Shown: positions 37,023-49,131 of the stretch, one piece after another
Numbering within the stretch: the stretch's first letter is position 1
Layout of the letters: the number at the start of each line of letters is the position of its first letter
DNA from: Limnanthes douglasii subsp. nivea
Taxonomy: Eukaryota > Streptophyta > Magnoliopsida > Brassicales > Limnanthaceae
Direction of reading: 5' to 3'
Assembly (NCBI GenBank): GCA_036936605.1
Contig: JAUPFV010000002.1
Span: forward strand, 252,361,305-252,425,304
DNA length: 64,000 bases
Position numbers and translations under genes: made by a program
Notes under the pieces: model-generated
Databases searched by the model: none
The model's input: the letters and a program-made list of their open reading frames with translations, nothing else
Told to the model about the DNA's origin: nothing

Positions 37023-39419
37023 TCTACACGTGATGATACATTCTAACTCTAATATTTCCATATAATATTTATTTTGGAAGACGGCCTTATGAAAAAAAAC
37101 TTTAACTCTAGAAACATAATGTTTTAAAAAGGATCTATATAAGATGAAATTAATTTAATATTATCTAAACACTTGCAAATTAATTAGTTAAACTTTGGAT
37201 TTATAACTAACCAAAAGTAAGTGACTATTATAAAAAATATCACACACATAAAATCATCCAAATGCTTAAAACTAAACTCATTGCTAAAGAATTTTGTTAT
37301 TATATGGTTAAAACAAAAATACAAACAATACCATAAATAGTTAGTTTGTGCAACTATATTTGCCTGATTAGGTATAAAAAAAATATGTATACACGATTTA
37401 CAGAATGGTCATTATTTGTCCATATTTAAATAACTTACTTATCCTCAATAACGATATAAGTGAGGAAATAATGACACTAATATACATTTATTTTATACTT
37501 TCAAAATAAAATATATTGAAAAAGTAAACATTACAAAATGTATATTACTATATTATAAAAAAATTTAAAATTTAGCCAAGTATAAATATAAAATATATTA
37601 CTTGACCCTAGTGTTAAAGTTGCAAAGAATAATAGAAGAACCACGATCCAATTTGAATATATTGTTGTTGTAAGAAATGTTATGTATTAGATTTTATGCA
37701 TTCAAATAAATATTTTATTTAAAGTTAATCATTTGAGAAATTAACTAGAAATTAAAAGGTTCTTTGATATTAAAAAACAAAAAAAATATTAAAAATATTT
37801 GTGAGAATAAATACTTAAGGATATACAAGTATAAGTTAAACCACTCGTTTAATCTATCACGAATCATCTACGATCATTTATTATTTTGAGTTAATATTAT
37901 CAACCAAAAAAAATGTCGAATGGCTAAAAACCCTATTGATATAAATACTATAACTTCTAATGGATAAATAAGAGTTCAAATATAGTTTGATAATACAAAA
38001 AACTCGAAAAAGCATATAATGATACTTGAAATAGAAAATTAAAACATATCTCAACATGGACATATAAGATAAATTATTCAAGATGGAGCAATATCAGATT
38101 TTATGTACACTATAAGAAAATTTGATTATACTATTCATCAAACCATTATATTATTGATTGGTGGATTCAACTTCGAGAAGCATGTAAAGAAGATATAACA
38201 GTAAGTGCTTTACCAATAATAATAATAATTAACTCAACTATAAACAAACATATAAAAATAAAGATTTGATAGATGAGATTTAGGTATTCATCACTAAAGA
38301 TTTATAAATATACACAACAATAGTTTCATTTAAGATAAATATATCGATCATGATTGAGCGAATGAATAAGTTCTCAATTTTTTTGATATAATTCAATCTA
38401 AGTAAGATAAATATTTTTAAAAATGAAACTTTTCTAATGAGAGATAAGATTCTATAAAAAATGGACTTATACCAAGTGTAAGAAAAAAATTAAAAAAGAA
38501 ATAAATTGTAAAAATAGTTACATGTGTAAAATTTTCGGTTTCATCACATGAAAAATTGGTTCAAACTTCGACTACTAATTTTATTTTACGCGTAAAGTTT
38601 TGCATTAAGAGCAAAAGAAAAGAACAAATTTGATCATGAGAAATGTTAACATTAGTTTGTTGAAATAAAATGTTTAAAAGACTTATTAAAAAATAACTTA
38701 GTTTAAATACAAGTATTAAAAAAATATTTGGAGCTTCAAACATTAGAAGTGTGATATACTGTTGATCGTAAAAATTTATATTGCGAATAAAGTGATGTGA
38801 ATCATATGTATCAAGTGACACATGACCACATTGTATGCCTCAATGTGAGAATATATAAATATATCATGGCATAACACGTAAAATATATACAAAACAATAT
38901 ATTTATCAATACGATGCAAACCTACATTATTAGCAAATTAAAAAATAAAATTTATTTATAAAAGTTTATTTGTAAAATAATAGAACTCTTATGCAATGTG
39001 CAAATAACCTTTTTAGCATTCATATTAGTTTATCGTCGAGGGTAAACGGAAAGCAATGATATAGTATTGTTGCGATTAGTTTATAAAACGACTTATTGTA
39101 CGAGTAAACATAATACCTCTCCCTCATGTATTTTGAGAAAATTTTCGTTTTAGATACTTGGCTAACAAAATATACAGCGTATCGATTGGTAATGAGATGA
39201 CTACCTACTCTTGGTACGACCTGTAGTTTTTTCTTACCTCTCCAGTAACTCATTATAGAAAAAATATTATTCATGATTCAAGATTTGACAACAATCTTAA
39301 AGTTTCAGACACTCATTCTTGATTTTCTAGGACTAGTCCGCCCAGATACGATAAGAAAATGCTAGAAATCATCGAAACTGTCGCAAGATTAACAACTTTA
39401 TTTTCTCCCTCCCTTCTCA
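37023..39419. other. Long AT-rich intergenic stretch, nothing recognised
   Basis: About 2.4 kb without a domain on either strand. Open frames on the minus strand (37881-38081, 38561-38821, 39020-39274) are rich in Y, L, F and I, lack family resemblance, and fit chance in AT-rich DNA. Confidence 0.45.
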
Positions 39420-39885
39420 TGATATTAACTACAACGACGTCCAATACTGGAGCGGTAAGAGTGGAAGCGCAAACTTCACAATGAAAGACACCTACAACAC
39501 CACTCATACATCTACCTATTGTGTCGGGTGAACATGATTATAATAACATAAGTACAATAGTCCCTCGTAATTCCTTTGTTCTATGACTTTATATCCAGAA
39601 AAAATTGTCAACCCGAGAGAAGCTTATAAGTTGGGCACTAAACTCCATTCCAGAATATATGTTGTGCTTTCATGTGTTGAATCCATTAAACATACCATCT
39701 ACCACTGTTAAAAATTTATGCGTCACAACCATTTAAAGCTTGGGTTCACACTAATTGATCATCCTGGATTATGGACGCATCAGACTGGTTTTAGTCTTGC
39801 ATCTGCCATTTTTGGCGTTCATATTTTAACACGATAATAGGTTTGGCGGGAATGAAATGCAATAATTTTTTATTCCTTTTCCGTC
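39420..39885 (+). pseudogene. LINE (L1-type) ORF2 3' end, zf-RVT remnant
   Basis: Plus-strand frames give, in order, YWSGKSGSANFTMKDTYNT (the SGxFSVKSAY block that opens the zf-RVT zone), then PRNSFVL, a stop, and LYIQKKLSTREKL (the PRxSFxxWLxxxxRLxTxDRL block). Next come CVESIKHTIYHC (the ESxxHLFFxC block) and finally VWRE, a stop, and NAIIF (the IWRERNxRIF end). All four blocks are in the family's usual order within 450 bases. Stops and frame changes make it non-functional. It ends about 1 kb upstream of the PHO1-like gene. Confidence 0.8.
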
Positions 39886-40811
39886 TTCACCTTTGGTGTT
39901 TTGCACCATATACTTTCACACATTTTATTTAGATTCCTTAATATCAAACTTGATTGACTAATATAACCCTTATTTGATTTTAACTTACTTTATTTTCGTG
40001 AAGTTACCTTTTTCTCTTCTCATGGTTGCCGCAGCAAATTGTCGAACATATATGTAATTTTATGTTACAATACATATATAATTTTTTTTAAACCATTCCG
40101 TTAGTGTCCTGACATTTTTTTGAATTATTTATATATTTGTGTCTCGTGGTCTAATTTTATATCCAACCATGAACGGTATTTTTTTTCAAAATTTATCTTG
40201 ATCTCATTAAAAAAATATTTCAAATTTCTACGAAAACAAGTCCACTAACTATTTAACGCTTTGTTTAAAAAAAATACTTACAATGACATTATAATAATAT
40301 TATAAGTGATGGAATGGAAGATATTTAAAATCGTCAGAAAGTATCAAAATATGAAAATATTTATAATAACAACATACGAGGTATGGAGGATATTCACACC
40401 ATCAAAAGTATCAAAATTCTCGTTTCATTTGTTTTCTTCCGTTTTCCTCACAGAGAAAAAAAGGAAAGAAAAATAGTCAGTTTGATTTAATTCCCTCGAT
40501 TAGATGGTCAACCTTGTCAGCTTCGAATCGGTTAAAGACTTCCAACTCAACTCATATGTTTTCACTACCATGCACAAAGTTATTGAAAAAAAGATGTATT
40601 ACTAAGTCTTATAAATATTATCTACAACCCTATTTCTCAACTTTTTCATAGTTTATTCTCCCGCATTTCTCATTTTGTTATTATATATAACTATTTAAAG
40701 TCATATTATAATAATAAAAACCACTCACGAAGTCCCACATTTTTCATACTTTGATTTTTCTTACACAATATTTTTCAAACCAACCTAAAGAATACTGAGC
40801 CTATCAATCTC
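39886..40811 (+). promoter_or_regulatory. Upstream region of the PHO1-like gene, one P1BS-like site
   Basis: AT-rich sequence between the LINE remnant and the gene. GGATATTC at 40388-40395 matches GNATATNC, the binding site of PHR1-type phosphate-starvation factors, about 540 bases before the start codon. One such match is expected by chance every few kb, so this is only a candidate. No other known element was recognised. Confidence 0.3.
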
Positions 40812-40823
40812 TCTATATATATC
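40812..40823 (+). promoter_or_regulatory. Probable TATA box of the PHO1-like gene
   Basis: ctctatatatatc lies about 110 bases before the ATG at 40929. That would place transcription start near 40845 and give a 5' leader of about 80 bases, which is pyrimidine-rich (ttctttttctttc), as in many plant leaders. Confidence 0.5.
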
Positions 40824-40928
40824 GCACCGTTGAGCTACCATACCACGTATCAAACACACCTGTATTCTTTTTCTTTCTACAACTTTATATTGGTCCATCC
40901 TTTTCCTTTTTTCTTTAGCACTCATAAA

Positions 40929-43900
40929 ATGAAGTTCGGAAAAGAATTCTTGTCTCAAATGGTACCTGAATGGCATGAGGCATACATGGACTACGCATAC
41001 CTTAAAACCCTTCTAAAAGATATAGAAGGGTTTAGACAAAGATCGAACAAAACACAACAAAACAACAACAACGGAGCTGTCTTGACGCGCAAGCTAACGC
41101 TTTATAGAGCTTTCAGTGGTCTAACATTAAGACACAGTCCTTCGGGTACTTCGTCGATATCTCCAGATATTGAGAATCAAGCTATTTCTGTGACGCGAAA
41201 TGGAGATGAAACGTACGAGACGAGGTTTCTCATGGCAGGAGAAGAAGGAGGAGAATATGAGTTGGTTTATTTTCGAAGACTTGATGATGAGTTTAATAAA
41301 GTTGAGAAATTTTATAAGAAAAAAATGAAGGAAGTTATGAAAGAAGCTGAAGATTTGAATAAACAAATGGATGCTATGATTGCTTTTCGGGTTAAGGTTG
41401 ATAACCCTACTGGTTGGCCGTGGACGGACCAGACTATTGAGATGACTCGACTGGCTTCGAATGTTGCTGCTTCTGCTGCTTCGTTGGCTGTGAAATTCCC
41501 GTCCGGAGCTAGATCAAGCAGTAAGTGTTTTCTATCAAGCGAAACAAAAATAAACAAGTAGTGAAAATACAAATAATTTTCTTGGTGGTGTTTTCTGTTA
41601 TGATTTTTTTGTCATATGTGGAAATTGATAGCTAGTAATTGAGTCCAAACTTGAGCCCACGGTGACTTAAAAGATATATACTTGAAAAGATACATATGTG
41701 ATAAACGTTTTCTCAACGCATGGGTTCTTGAAAGATACATATGTGATAAACGTTTTCTCAACGCATGGGTCCGTTCACATTATATTTTCTCTACCGGTCT
41801 GTACGTATAGTCACTGGTGTTATGGGTCTGGATTTTGACCGAATAAATCGTTAAATTTAGGCAACGAATAATATATACCACATTAAATCTAAAGTCTATA
41901 TTAAAACCTAAATGATAAAATATAGGAATAATAAAAAACGCCCCCGATCGGAAAAAATATATTTTATTAATTTCATACATTAGGTGATTAATAATCAATC
42001 ACCCATAACTTAACTTAACTGTAGGAATATGAAAATATCCAAACTCGGATCGATAAAAACCCTATGTGAGATACAAGTGATTGTTTATTAGATAAGCTTG
42101 ATTGTACAATTTTTTTGTTTAGGAAGAGAAGTTGATCACATGAAAGTAATCAATGAAGAAAGCAGTCATGGAAAATCAAACCATGAAACAAGAGATGCTA
42201 ACGAAAATAGCAGTCATTCTCAAATTTCAGTTGAGGAACCGAACCGAATTAAACGTTCAAGGCCGGCTACGTTACAAATACTTGACCGAGTTAAAATGAA
42301 CAATCATCTTGAAACTCCTCGGTCAACTATCAAAACTGTTCTCCAATTGCCGAAACAGGAAGAGCTCAAATTCACTAGAGAAAATCTAAAAAAAGTGGAG
42401 GATCAACTTCGCCGTGCCTTTGTTGAGTTTTACCTTAAGATCCGTCTACTCAAAAGTTTCAGGTTAATATCTAATATATGTTGTTGCATAGTATTATACA
42501 TCGATGAGCTTTATAATGTCAACTCGATTTTGAAACACTAAACAGCATTTGATTTGTGTTGAAACAGTTTCTTGAATACTTTGGCTTTTTCAAAGATCAT
42601 GAAGAAGTATGATAAGGTACTTTTACCTACCAATATGAATAAACAAAACTTTTTTGATGAAACGTTATGTAGTTTTGCTAATACGTTGTCGAACGATTGA
42701 TTATGGCAGATGACTTCAAGGGATGCAACAAAGCAATACATGGAGATGGTCGATAAATCTCAATTTGGCAGTTCCGATGAGGTGATAACAAATCTCTAAC
42801 TATTTTTCACCCATAATATAATATCGCGCATGTGCGCAGCCCTTTATTGGACAGACTTGACCATGATGCGTCGTGCAGCGTGACCCTTTGACTATAAATA
42901 AGTGTCGTCATAATTCGTTGTGGTATGATTCTTACAGATTGTAAAACTTATGGAGAGAGTTGAATCCACATTCATAAAACATTTTGCCAATGGAAACAGA
43001 AGCAAAGGAATGAGAATCTTAAGGCCAAAAGCAAAGAAAGAAAGACACGGTGTTACATTTTCTACCGGTAAGATTTGATCTATATTAAACCTTTAATCCA
43101 TTTTAAACTTCTCTAAACTTAATGAAATAGATTTTCAGGTTTTTTTGCTGGTTGTACAATCTCACTCATAATAGCACTTGTGTTAATAATGCGTGCTCGA
43201 CATATACTGGGTAAACCAGGCCAGATCGTCTACATGGAAACAATGTTTCCTCTTTACAGGTTTGTGATAATTGAAAGGCAACAATTTTCGGCGCAAAAAA
43301 GTATTGTTTCTATTCTTAACAATAGAGTGTGTTCATTTTTTTTTCAGTCTCTTCGGGTTCATTGTTCTCCACACATTGATGTACGCTGGTAATATATACT
43401 ACTGGAGAAAATACCGAGTAAACTACTCTTTTATATTCGGGTTCAAGCAAGGTACAGAGCTAGGCTACAGAGAAGTTTTGCTTCCTAGTTTTGGACTTGG
43501 TGCATTAGCACTCTCGGCTGTGCTACTAAATCTTGACATGGAGATGGACCCAAGAACTTTATCTTACGAAACTTTTACTGAGCTTCTTCCCCTTTTGTTG
43601 CTCATTGTACGTTCTATAAACCAAAATCTCGTTACATCAATATTTCTGTATAAAATACTTATATTTGGTTGTGTTTTTTTTTCTTTCTTTCTGCAGCTTG
43701 TCGCAATTGTCTTTGTATGTCCGTTCAACATTTTGTATCGGTCAAGCCGGTTTTTCTTGCTTACATGCTTCTTTCATGGAATTGCAGCTCCTCTCTATAA
43801 GGTACGTTGCATTGTGTTGTGAAATTTGTATGTTAGTGTATAAGTTTTCATATAATTGGATTTGACAAATTTAACTTGCAGGTCACGTTATCTGATTTCT

Positions 43901-44929
43901 TCTTGGCAGATCAATTGACAAGCCAGGTAATAGAATTATATAGATGTATTATTATTTTATTTGGTTGGTTCAAGAAATTAGTATATGGAACAAAGTTTTG
44001 ATACTTCAGGTACAAGCAATAAGGAGTTTGGAGTTCTACATATGCTACTACGGATGGGGTGACTTTACGCACAGACGAAATACGTGTAAAAGCAACGATG
44101 TCTTCAATACATTTTATTTCATCGTTGCTGTAATTCCTTACTGGTCTCGCCTCCTTCAGGTAACCCAAAAAAATTATCTTCGTTTACTCGAACGAAAAAA
44201 AAGAATACAATGCTAAATATGACTATTTTGTTCACAGTGCATGAGACGATGGTTTGAGGAAAAGGACGCTTTACAAGGCTATAACGGCCTAAAATATTTC
44301 TTGACAATAGTGGCTGTTTGCTTGAGGACCGCGTATAGTCTTAACAAAGGGAATATATACTGGAGAGCGATAGCTTGGGTATTTTCAGGCATTGCTGCTC
44401 TCTTTTGCACTTACTGGGACTTGGTTTACGACTGGGGCCTCCTAGATCGTAAATCCAAAAATCGATGGCTAAGAGACAAGCTACTTGTTCCTTACACAAG
44501 TGTCTACTACGGTGCCATTGTGAGTGAACACGAAAAATCATAACTTAAATAACGTTTAAAGTTTCATCTTTTTTTTTCTTTGACAAGATGATTTGCTATG
44601 TTTTCACAGGGATTAAATGTTGTTTTGCGATTTGCGTGGTTGCAAACTGTTTTGGATTTTAAGTTCACTTTCGTACATGAACAAACTATGATTGCTATTG
44701 TTGCTAGTCTTGAAATTATACGTCGTGGTATATGGAATTTCTTCAGGTACTATATTTTAGACAGTTTGGTTTCTTGAATGTAGATATTTGTGTGTAATAT
44801 GAAATTCTGACTTAGACTTCATTGAACAGGTTGGAGAATGAACATTTGAATAATGTTGGAAAGTATCGGGCGTTCAAATCCGTACCATTACCATTCAACT
44901 ACGACGAGGATTACGATAGAGAGAATTAG
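40929..44929 (+). CDS. PHO1-family phosphate transporter (SPX-EXS), H3/H10-like, 13 exons
   Basis: Exons: 40929-41520, 42123-42462, 42568-42616, 42710-42781, 42938-43067, 43139-43259, 43348-43606, 43697-43801, 43882-43926, 44010-44159, 44238-44519, 44610-44746, 44830-44929. All introns are GT-AG; the joined frame is 2382 nt (793 residues plus TAG), the usual length for plant PHO1 proteins. The start MKFGKEF is the canonical family start; upstream codons in the same frame are leader. An SPX domain fills about residues 1-340, with the conserved YxxLK near residue 24 and the lysine-rich [10 protein letters not shown] near 318-327, which in this family binds inositol pyrophosphates. Hydrophobic segments lie near 395-412, 435-454, 479-496 and 514-533. 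The EXS region follows, with [28 protein letters not shown] and [16 protein letters not shown] near the C-terminus. Known role of the family: phosphate export and root-to-shoot transfer, at Golgi/endosome and plasma membrane. The SSDE and RPKAKKERH motifs place it nearer PHO1;H3/H10 than PHO1 itself. No defect seen; likely functional. Confidence 0.95.
41681..41771 (+). repeat. 46-bp near-perfect tandem duplication in intron 1
   Basis: Copies at 41681-41726 and 41727-41771 (both contain tacatatgtgataaacgttt) differ by one deleted A and the last base or two. It is a very recent slippage event inside the first intron of the PHO1-like gene, well away from the splice sites. Confidence 0.9.
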
Positions 44930-45001
44930 AAACAAATGATGTATACTTTCATTTAAGAAGAGAATTAGAGGATAATCTAGATAAATGGTACACTCTTTTA
45001 T

Positions 45002-45007
45002 AATAAA
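45002..45007 (+). terminator. Probable polyadenylation signal of the PHO1-like gene
   Basis: aataaa about 73 bases after the TAG, followed by T/G-rich sequence (tttttgtatatttttgagtt) near 45055-45075. This is a plausible 3' end for the transcript. Confidence 0.5.
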
Positions 45008-45339
45008 TGAACAACCTCTACCGAATACAACACCGGGCTACATAGTATGTATACCTTTTTTGTATATTTTTGAGTTACTATATTTACTTGTCTATGAGAT
45101 GTGTAAGAGGTTTGTTTTTTCGTACAGGATATGAATTGTATTCTCTAACTAGATCTAAGAGTTTTAACTTTATTGTTTAACAAGTTTCGATTAATATACA
45201 TGTTGAGAATGAACCGAGTGTATTATTTTAAGTATTCTCGTGTTCACTGCTTAGCCTTTTTTTAAGTATTCTTGTTAGCTACTTAGATCCGAATTAAAGA
45301 ATTGTACTGTACTGTTTGATTTACGGTTTCATTCTAAAA

Positions 45340-45500
45340 ATCTAGATGGATAAAAAATCTAGATCGATAAAAAATCGAATCGGTCAAACTGGTCGGGAGC
45401 CGAAACCGATAAATCCGATAAATCGGTTGAACCGGTACGTAACTGAACGATAAAACCGATAACCCGATAAAACCGATAAAAATTCGATAAAAACTGCACC
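45340..45500 (+). repeat. aaccgataaa-type degenerate simple repeat
   Basis: Words aaaccgataaa, ccgataaatc, aaccggt and tctagatcgataaaa alternate over about 160 bases downstream of the PHO1-like gene, just before the gypsy remnant. CG-containing repeats stand out against the AT-rich surroundings. The stretch 45008-45339 holds nothing recognisable. Confidence 0.7.
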
Positions 45501-45520
45501 AATAAATCTTAATATACCAA

Positions 45521-48072
45521 TGGTGACGAGAAGATTAAAAATCGAAATGGAAAATTTGGGATCCGTCCCATTCGAAGTAGTTCCACGACTGTTTCAAAAA
45601 TCACGACGAACTTGCCAGATGACGAAAGCAACTCCGGATGAGACAAATTTTGGGGGATTCATCTGCCAAACATATTGTAATTGGTCAAGAACAAAGGACT
45701 CAAGCAATTAAAGTGGGATCTACCAAAGATAGCATCCGCAAAAGGTACCCTAACTATCTTCTTAAATGGTCATTTCCGGAGGATGGTTTCACCTTCTGAC
45801 TCCCCAACTACATCAAAAGTAGTCCCCATAAATCCTAATATGGTTCTATTTGACCAAAGAATAACAACTTGGTATTTCATTTTATTATAAGTAGAACGAA
45901 AGAAAACATTAGATGAACTATTTGTCTCAATCAAAATCCTTGGATTTTCATTCCCTTAAATGCAATCCAAATCACTACAACATTCTTATGTGGCCCCAAA
46001 ACATCTTTTAATTAATCCTCATCGAATACAGTAAATGATATCAGATTCTAATATAGACGGACATAGATTTTTCCTTCCTGTTGGGTAGTCAAGCTGAATA
46101 TATATTTTTTTTCGAGAAAAATTGGAGGGGGCTGTCATATTATCCCTCCAAAAGTGGTCAATGATTCAAATAACATAATTAAGACATATTTCTCTTATTT
46201 TAACTTATCATCATAATCCGCCCTCAATCCAGATCGGGATCCAAATATTCTAAATTCTCATTAAACTCATTTTATTGTTTGGTAATTACCATAATATTAC
46301 CATGTTTGGATGCCGATTTTATGGCCTATCTTCAAATAAAAGATTGTTCCACTTTGCCTCACTTGTGTTCGGTGGCGACCTATTTCCCACTTATGTTTTG
46401 ACAAAAGTGGTTAGTTTTCCATTCTCAATTAAAGTTTGGATTTCTTTCTTAATGCAATGCAATCCTTTGTATCATGCCCCAAATCATTATGATACCTACA
46501 AAACTCGGTATTCCAATTTTCCTTTAGAGTTTAAATGGGTGGTGGTCTTCGAAATTGTACAAACTTATTTAACATATCATAAATGGTTTTTAAGAGTTTC
46601 AGTTAACTCTTCTAAATAATTAGGCGGAACCCACTGATTTTCTCTAGGTCTAAATATTTTCCACTATGAATATTTGTTAGCCTTTGATCAATGAGAATTC
46701 TGTCAAGAATATTTCAGATGATAACTAGTTGTACTTTATTGTTGAGAAGCTGAAGAATTACATATAGACTAACTGACAGCTTGAATCTCTTCGTCTCTTT
46801 TACTATAATGGTTTCCCGCGTGGGATAATAAACCACCTAATGTTAATACTTTTTTTTTCTCGTTCACAATATCAGCTAATTCTCCAAGTAAGACTCTTGC
46901 GTAAAGTTGTTTGAAGCAGTCTAAAAACCTCTATTTAGTTTTTACAAAGCATTTGGTATACTCATTCAAGCTCTCGTAGGGAAACTGTTGATAATGAATT
47001 TTGTGTCTCAATTTCCTCTATGCTCTTTAGTTCCCATAAACTATCTTCTAAATGCCTTCCAAAACATATCAACGTTCTTGATTGACCTCTTCAAAAGTCG
47101 GTTATACTACTTTAAGGCACTATCCTTGAAGTTTTGAGAAAAATCCTTACACAACAACTTATCATCATCGTCAGTATTCCTCATGAAATTCTTGAATTGT
47201 TTGAGGTGGTTATCTAGATCTTTTCTCCTATCAAACTTTCTATATTTGAGATATTAAACCATTTAGGTAATTGATCGGACATAATCTCTGCAGAAAAAGG
47301 TAACTTCCTCCAATTATGCAATTGGCAAAATTGAAGTTTTTAATTAGAAGTGATAAATATATATATGGTTCTGATTGGATATCAAATTTATCACTTACTA
47401 AATGGTTCATACGAACATTTCCTAACACCTTCACTTTTTACATAAACTCTTTCTTCTTTTCTTTATTATTTCGGTGTTTTTTTACCCAAAGAGTCTTGTT
47501 TGCTTGACTTGTGATGTCGGTTCAAACATTGTTTTCACCAATATTTCTCGTAATGACTCTTTCTCTTTTTATGATAATGATCACTGCTCGAACAAGACGA
47601 CGATAATTCAGACTGAAAAGTCGAACCTTCACTAGATTTCAAAGAAGTAAAACAATCTTTGGTTCTACGTTTCTTTTTTAAAGTTTGGCGAATTTTTTGA
47701 GATCGGTCTCCTTGGTATTTCTTCAGACTATGTTGGGGATCACCCTCTTTCCCATTACACTTGTTATGTTTTGGTTTATTCCTACCCATAAGATTCACTT
47801 TAGCTCCACTCTCAAACCTCATTGGATAAATTTCTCATCGTAATTGGTCTATCCCCTCTTGCATGAGAAGTCTCTCCTAATTTTAATATTTTGTATGAGG
47901 TGTCTAGAGAATTTTTTCTTCGATCTTAACTTCCTCATTTTATAGGGTATGATCTACTTGCATTTAAAAATTTGTACTTCGCAGGGTTCTGATGGAAATT
48001 TTTTGTACATTAGGTTTTGAATTTCATTATCAAGGTACCTCTGTGATAACTCCCACACTCGTCCCCAATTTG
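45521..48072 (-). pseudogene. Ty3/gypsy fragment A: 5' leader, gag and start of protease, minus strand
   Basis: Read leftward. A primer-binding zone (aattggggacgagtgtggg) lies at about 48053-48072. A basic/serine-rich gag N-terminus is at 47822-47535 (KKKRRTK, then SSSCSSSDHYHKKRK). The gag core is near 47310-47150; the plus strand there carries ttgtttgaggtggttatc, the complement of the DNHLKQF-type block seen in elements B and C. The gag C-terminus and protease leader run down to about 45521. The order mirrors 54850-56494 in element B closely, word for word in places. There is no pol, so the element is cut at its 3' side next to the PHO1-like gene's downstream repeat. Stops throughout. Confidence 0.7.
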
Positions 48073-48720
48073 ATAAGGTAAATTGTATTTGACTGGCTAT
48101 TTAGTAATCTGACAATGATAAATTTATTTTTGGTATAGAGTAGAGAGATAAAAGAGCTTCCGAGATAAAGTTTTAGATAGAGAGTATAGCTTTAGAATTA
48201 AATGCTTCATGCCCCATTAAATGCCTCATAAAAGACTTTTTAAAGGCTCAATTATCCTAATGGGCCTAATGGACAAATCCAATCCCTAGGCCGACCTTTA
48301 ATTATCCAAGCAAGAGGTCTGAAGCCCATTAACCTCATTAATAAAAATAATAATAAAAATTACATTTTAACTAATATACAAAACTAATAATGGAATAAAT
48401 ATTGGCCTTAGTCCGATTTTCCCTTTTAATATTTATGCCCTCATCAAGTAAGGTAACAGTTGTTTCACTATTTGTGATGTTGGCTGAAGAAATAGTAAAA
48501 TCTGAAGCCGCCTACATCTTTCACTATTTTGTGATCGCCGACTATAACCTAGTAAATTAATAAAATCAATTTACATCTTGAATTATTTTGTGATCTCCGA
48601 CCATAACCTAGTAGATTAATTAAATCAATTTACATCTTGAATTATTCGTTGAGGCTTAAGTGTTGAAATTTGGGCCCACTTCTCCATGGTGTCAACTTCA
48701 ACCACGTCATAACACTACTC
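48073..48720 (-). mobile_element. Gypsy LTR lying between elements B and A
   Basis: On the minus strand this block ends directly before the primer-binding zone of fragment A, as a 5' LTR should. It aligns loosely with the LTR of element C (56495-56873): shared words around TTAAT..aTAATGGG, GCCCAT, ATAATT.AG and an atttaat near the end. It is also where the 3' LTR of element B is expected, since B's antisense frame ends to its right. The outer edge (about 48720, gttgacaccatgg, compare tgttgacgag in C) is approximate. Confidence 0.55.
48527..48645. repeat. About 59-bp tandem duplication inside the LTR
   Basis: ttttgtgatcgccgactata at 48527 and ttttgtgatctccgaccata at 48586 head two copies, each ending tttacatcttgaattatt. 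It adds length to this LTR compared with the one of element C. Confidence 0.8.
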
Positions 48721-49131
48721 ATAACACACTCAATTATATAATATAATTAACTCAATTACTTTTATTATTAGACTTATCTTAAGACAATGAAATAATATGT
48801 CTATATATATATATATAACATATCGGTCTAAATTATGTCAATCCATAAATATAATCCAACAATAAGAGTTCACAATATACCTTATGATTTTTGTTTTTAC
48901 AGTTTATGTGGTGAATATTTATTCCCCTCTAAATAGACTATTAGGGTTATAAAAAAGAGAATACTAAAATAAGTAAGCTTCGTTTATCATAGTGAAACAC
49001 TGCTCTCTGACTGTGCTCCTGGACGTAAACATAATTGTCCAACCATGGTAAATCATGTTTTCTTTTTGTTTTGATTTTCTTTATTATATTTTGATTATGA
49101 GAGGGTAGATCATTAAAAATTAAATTAAATA
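48721..49131. other. Gypsy 3' non-coding region, nothing recognised
   Basis: Lies between the LTR and the antisense frame of element B. It holds a short (TA)n run near 48803-48818 and no frame of note. Confidence 0.35.

Noticed and set aside
43271..43822. A 183-codon plus-strand open frame
   Set aside because: It is exons 7 and 8 of the PHO1-like gene read through the intervening and flanking introns; clear splice sites and family alignment show the spliced model.
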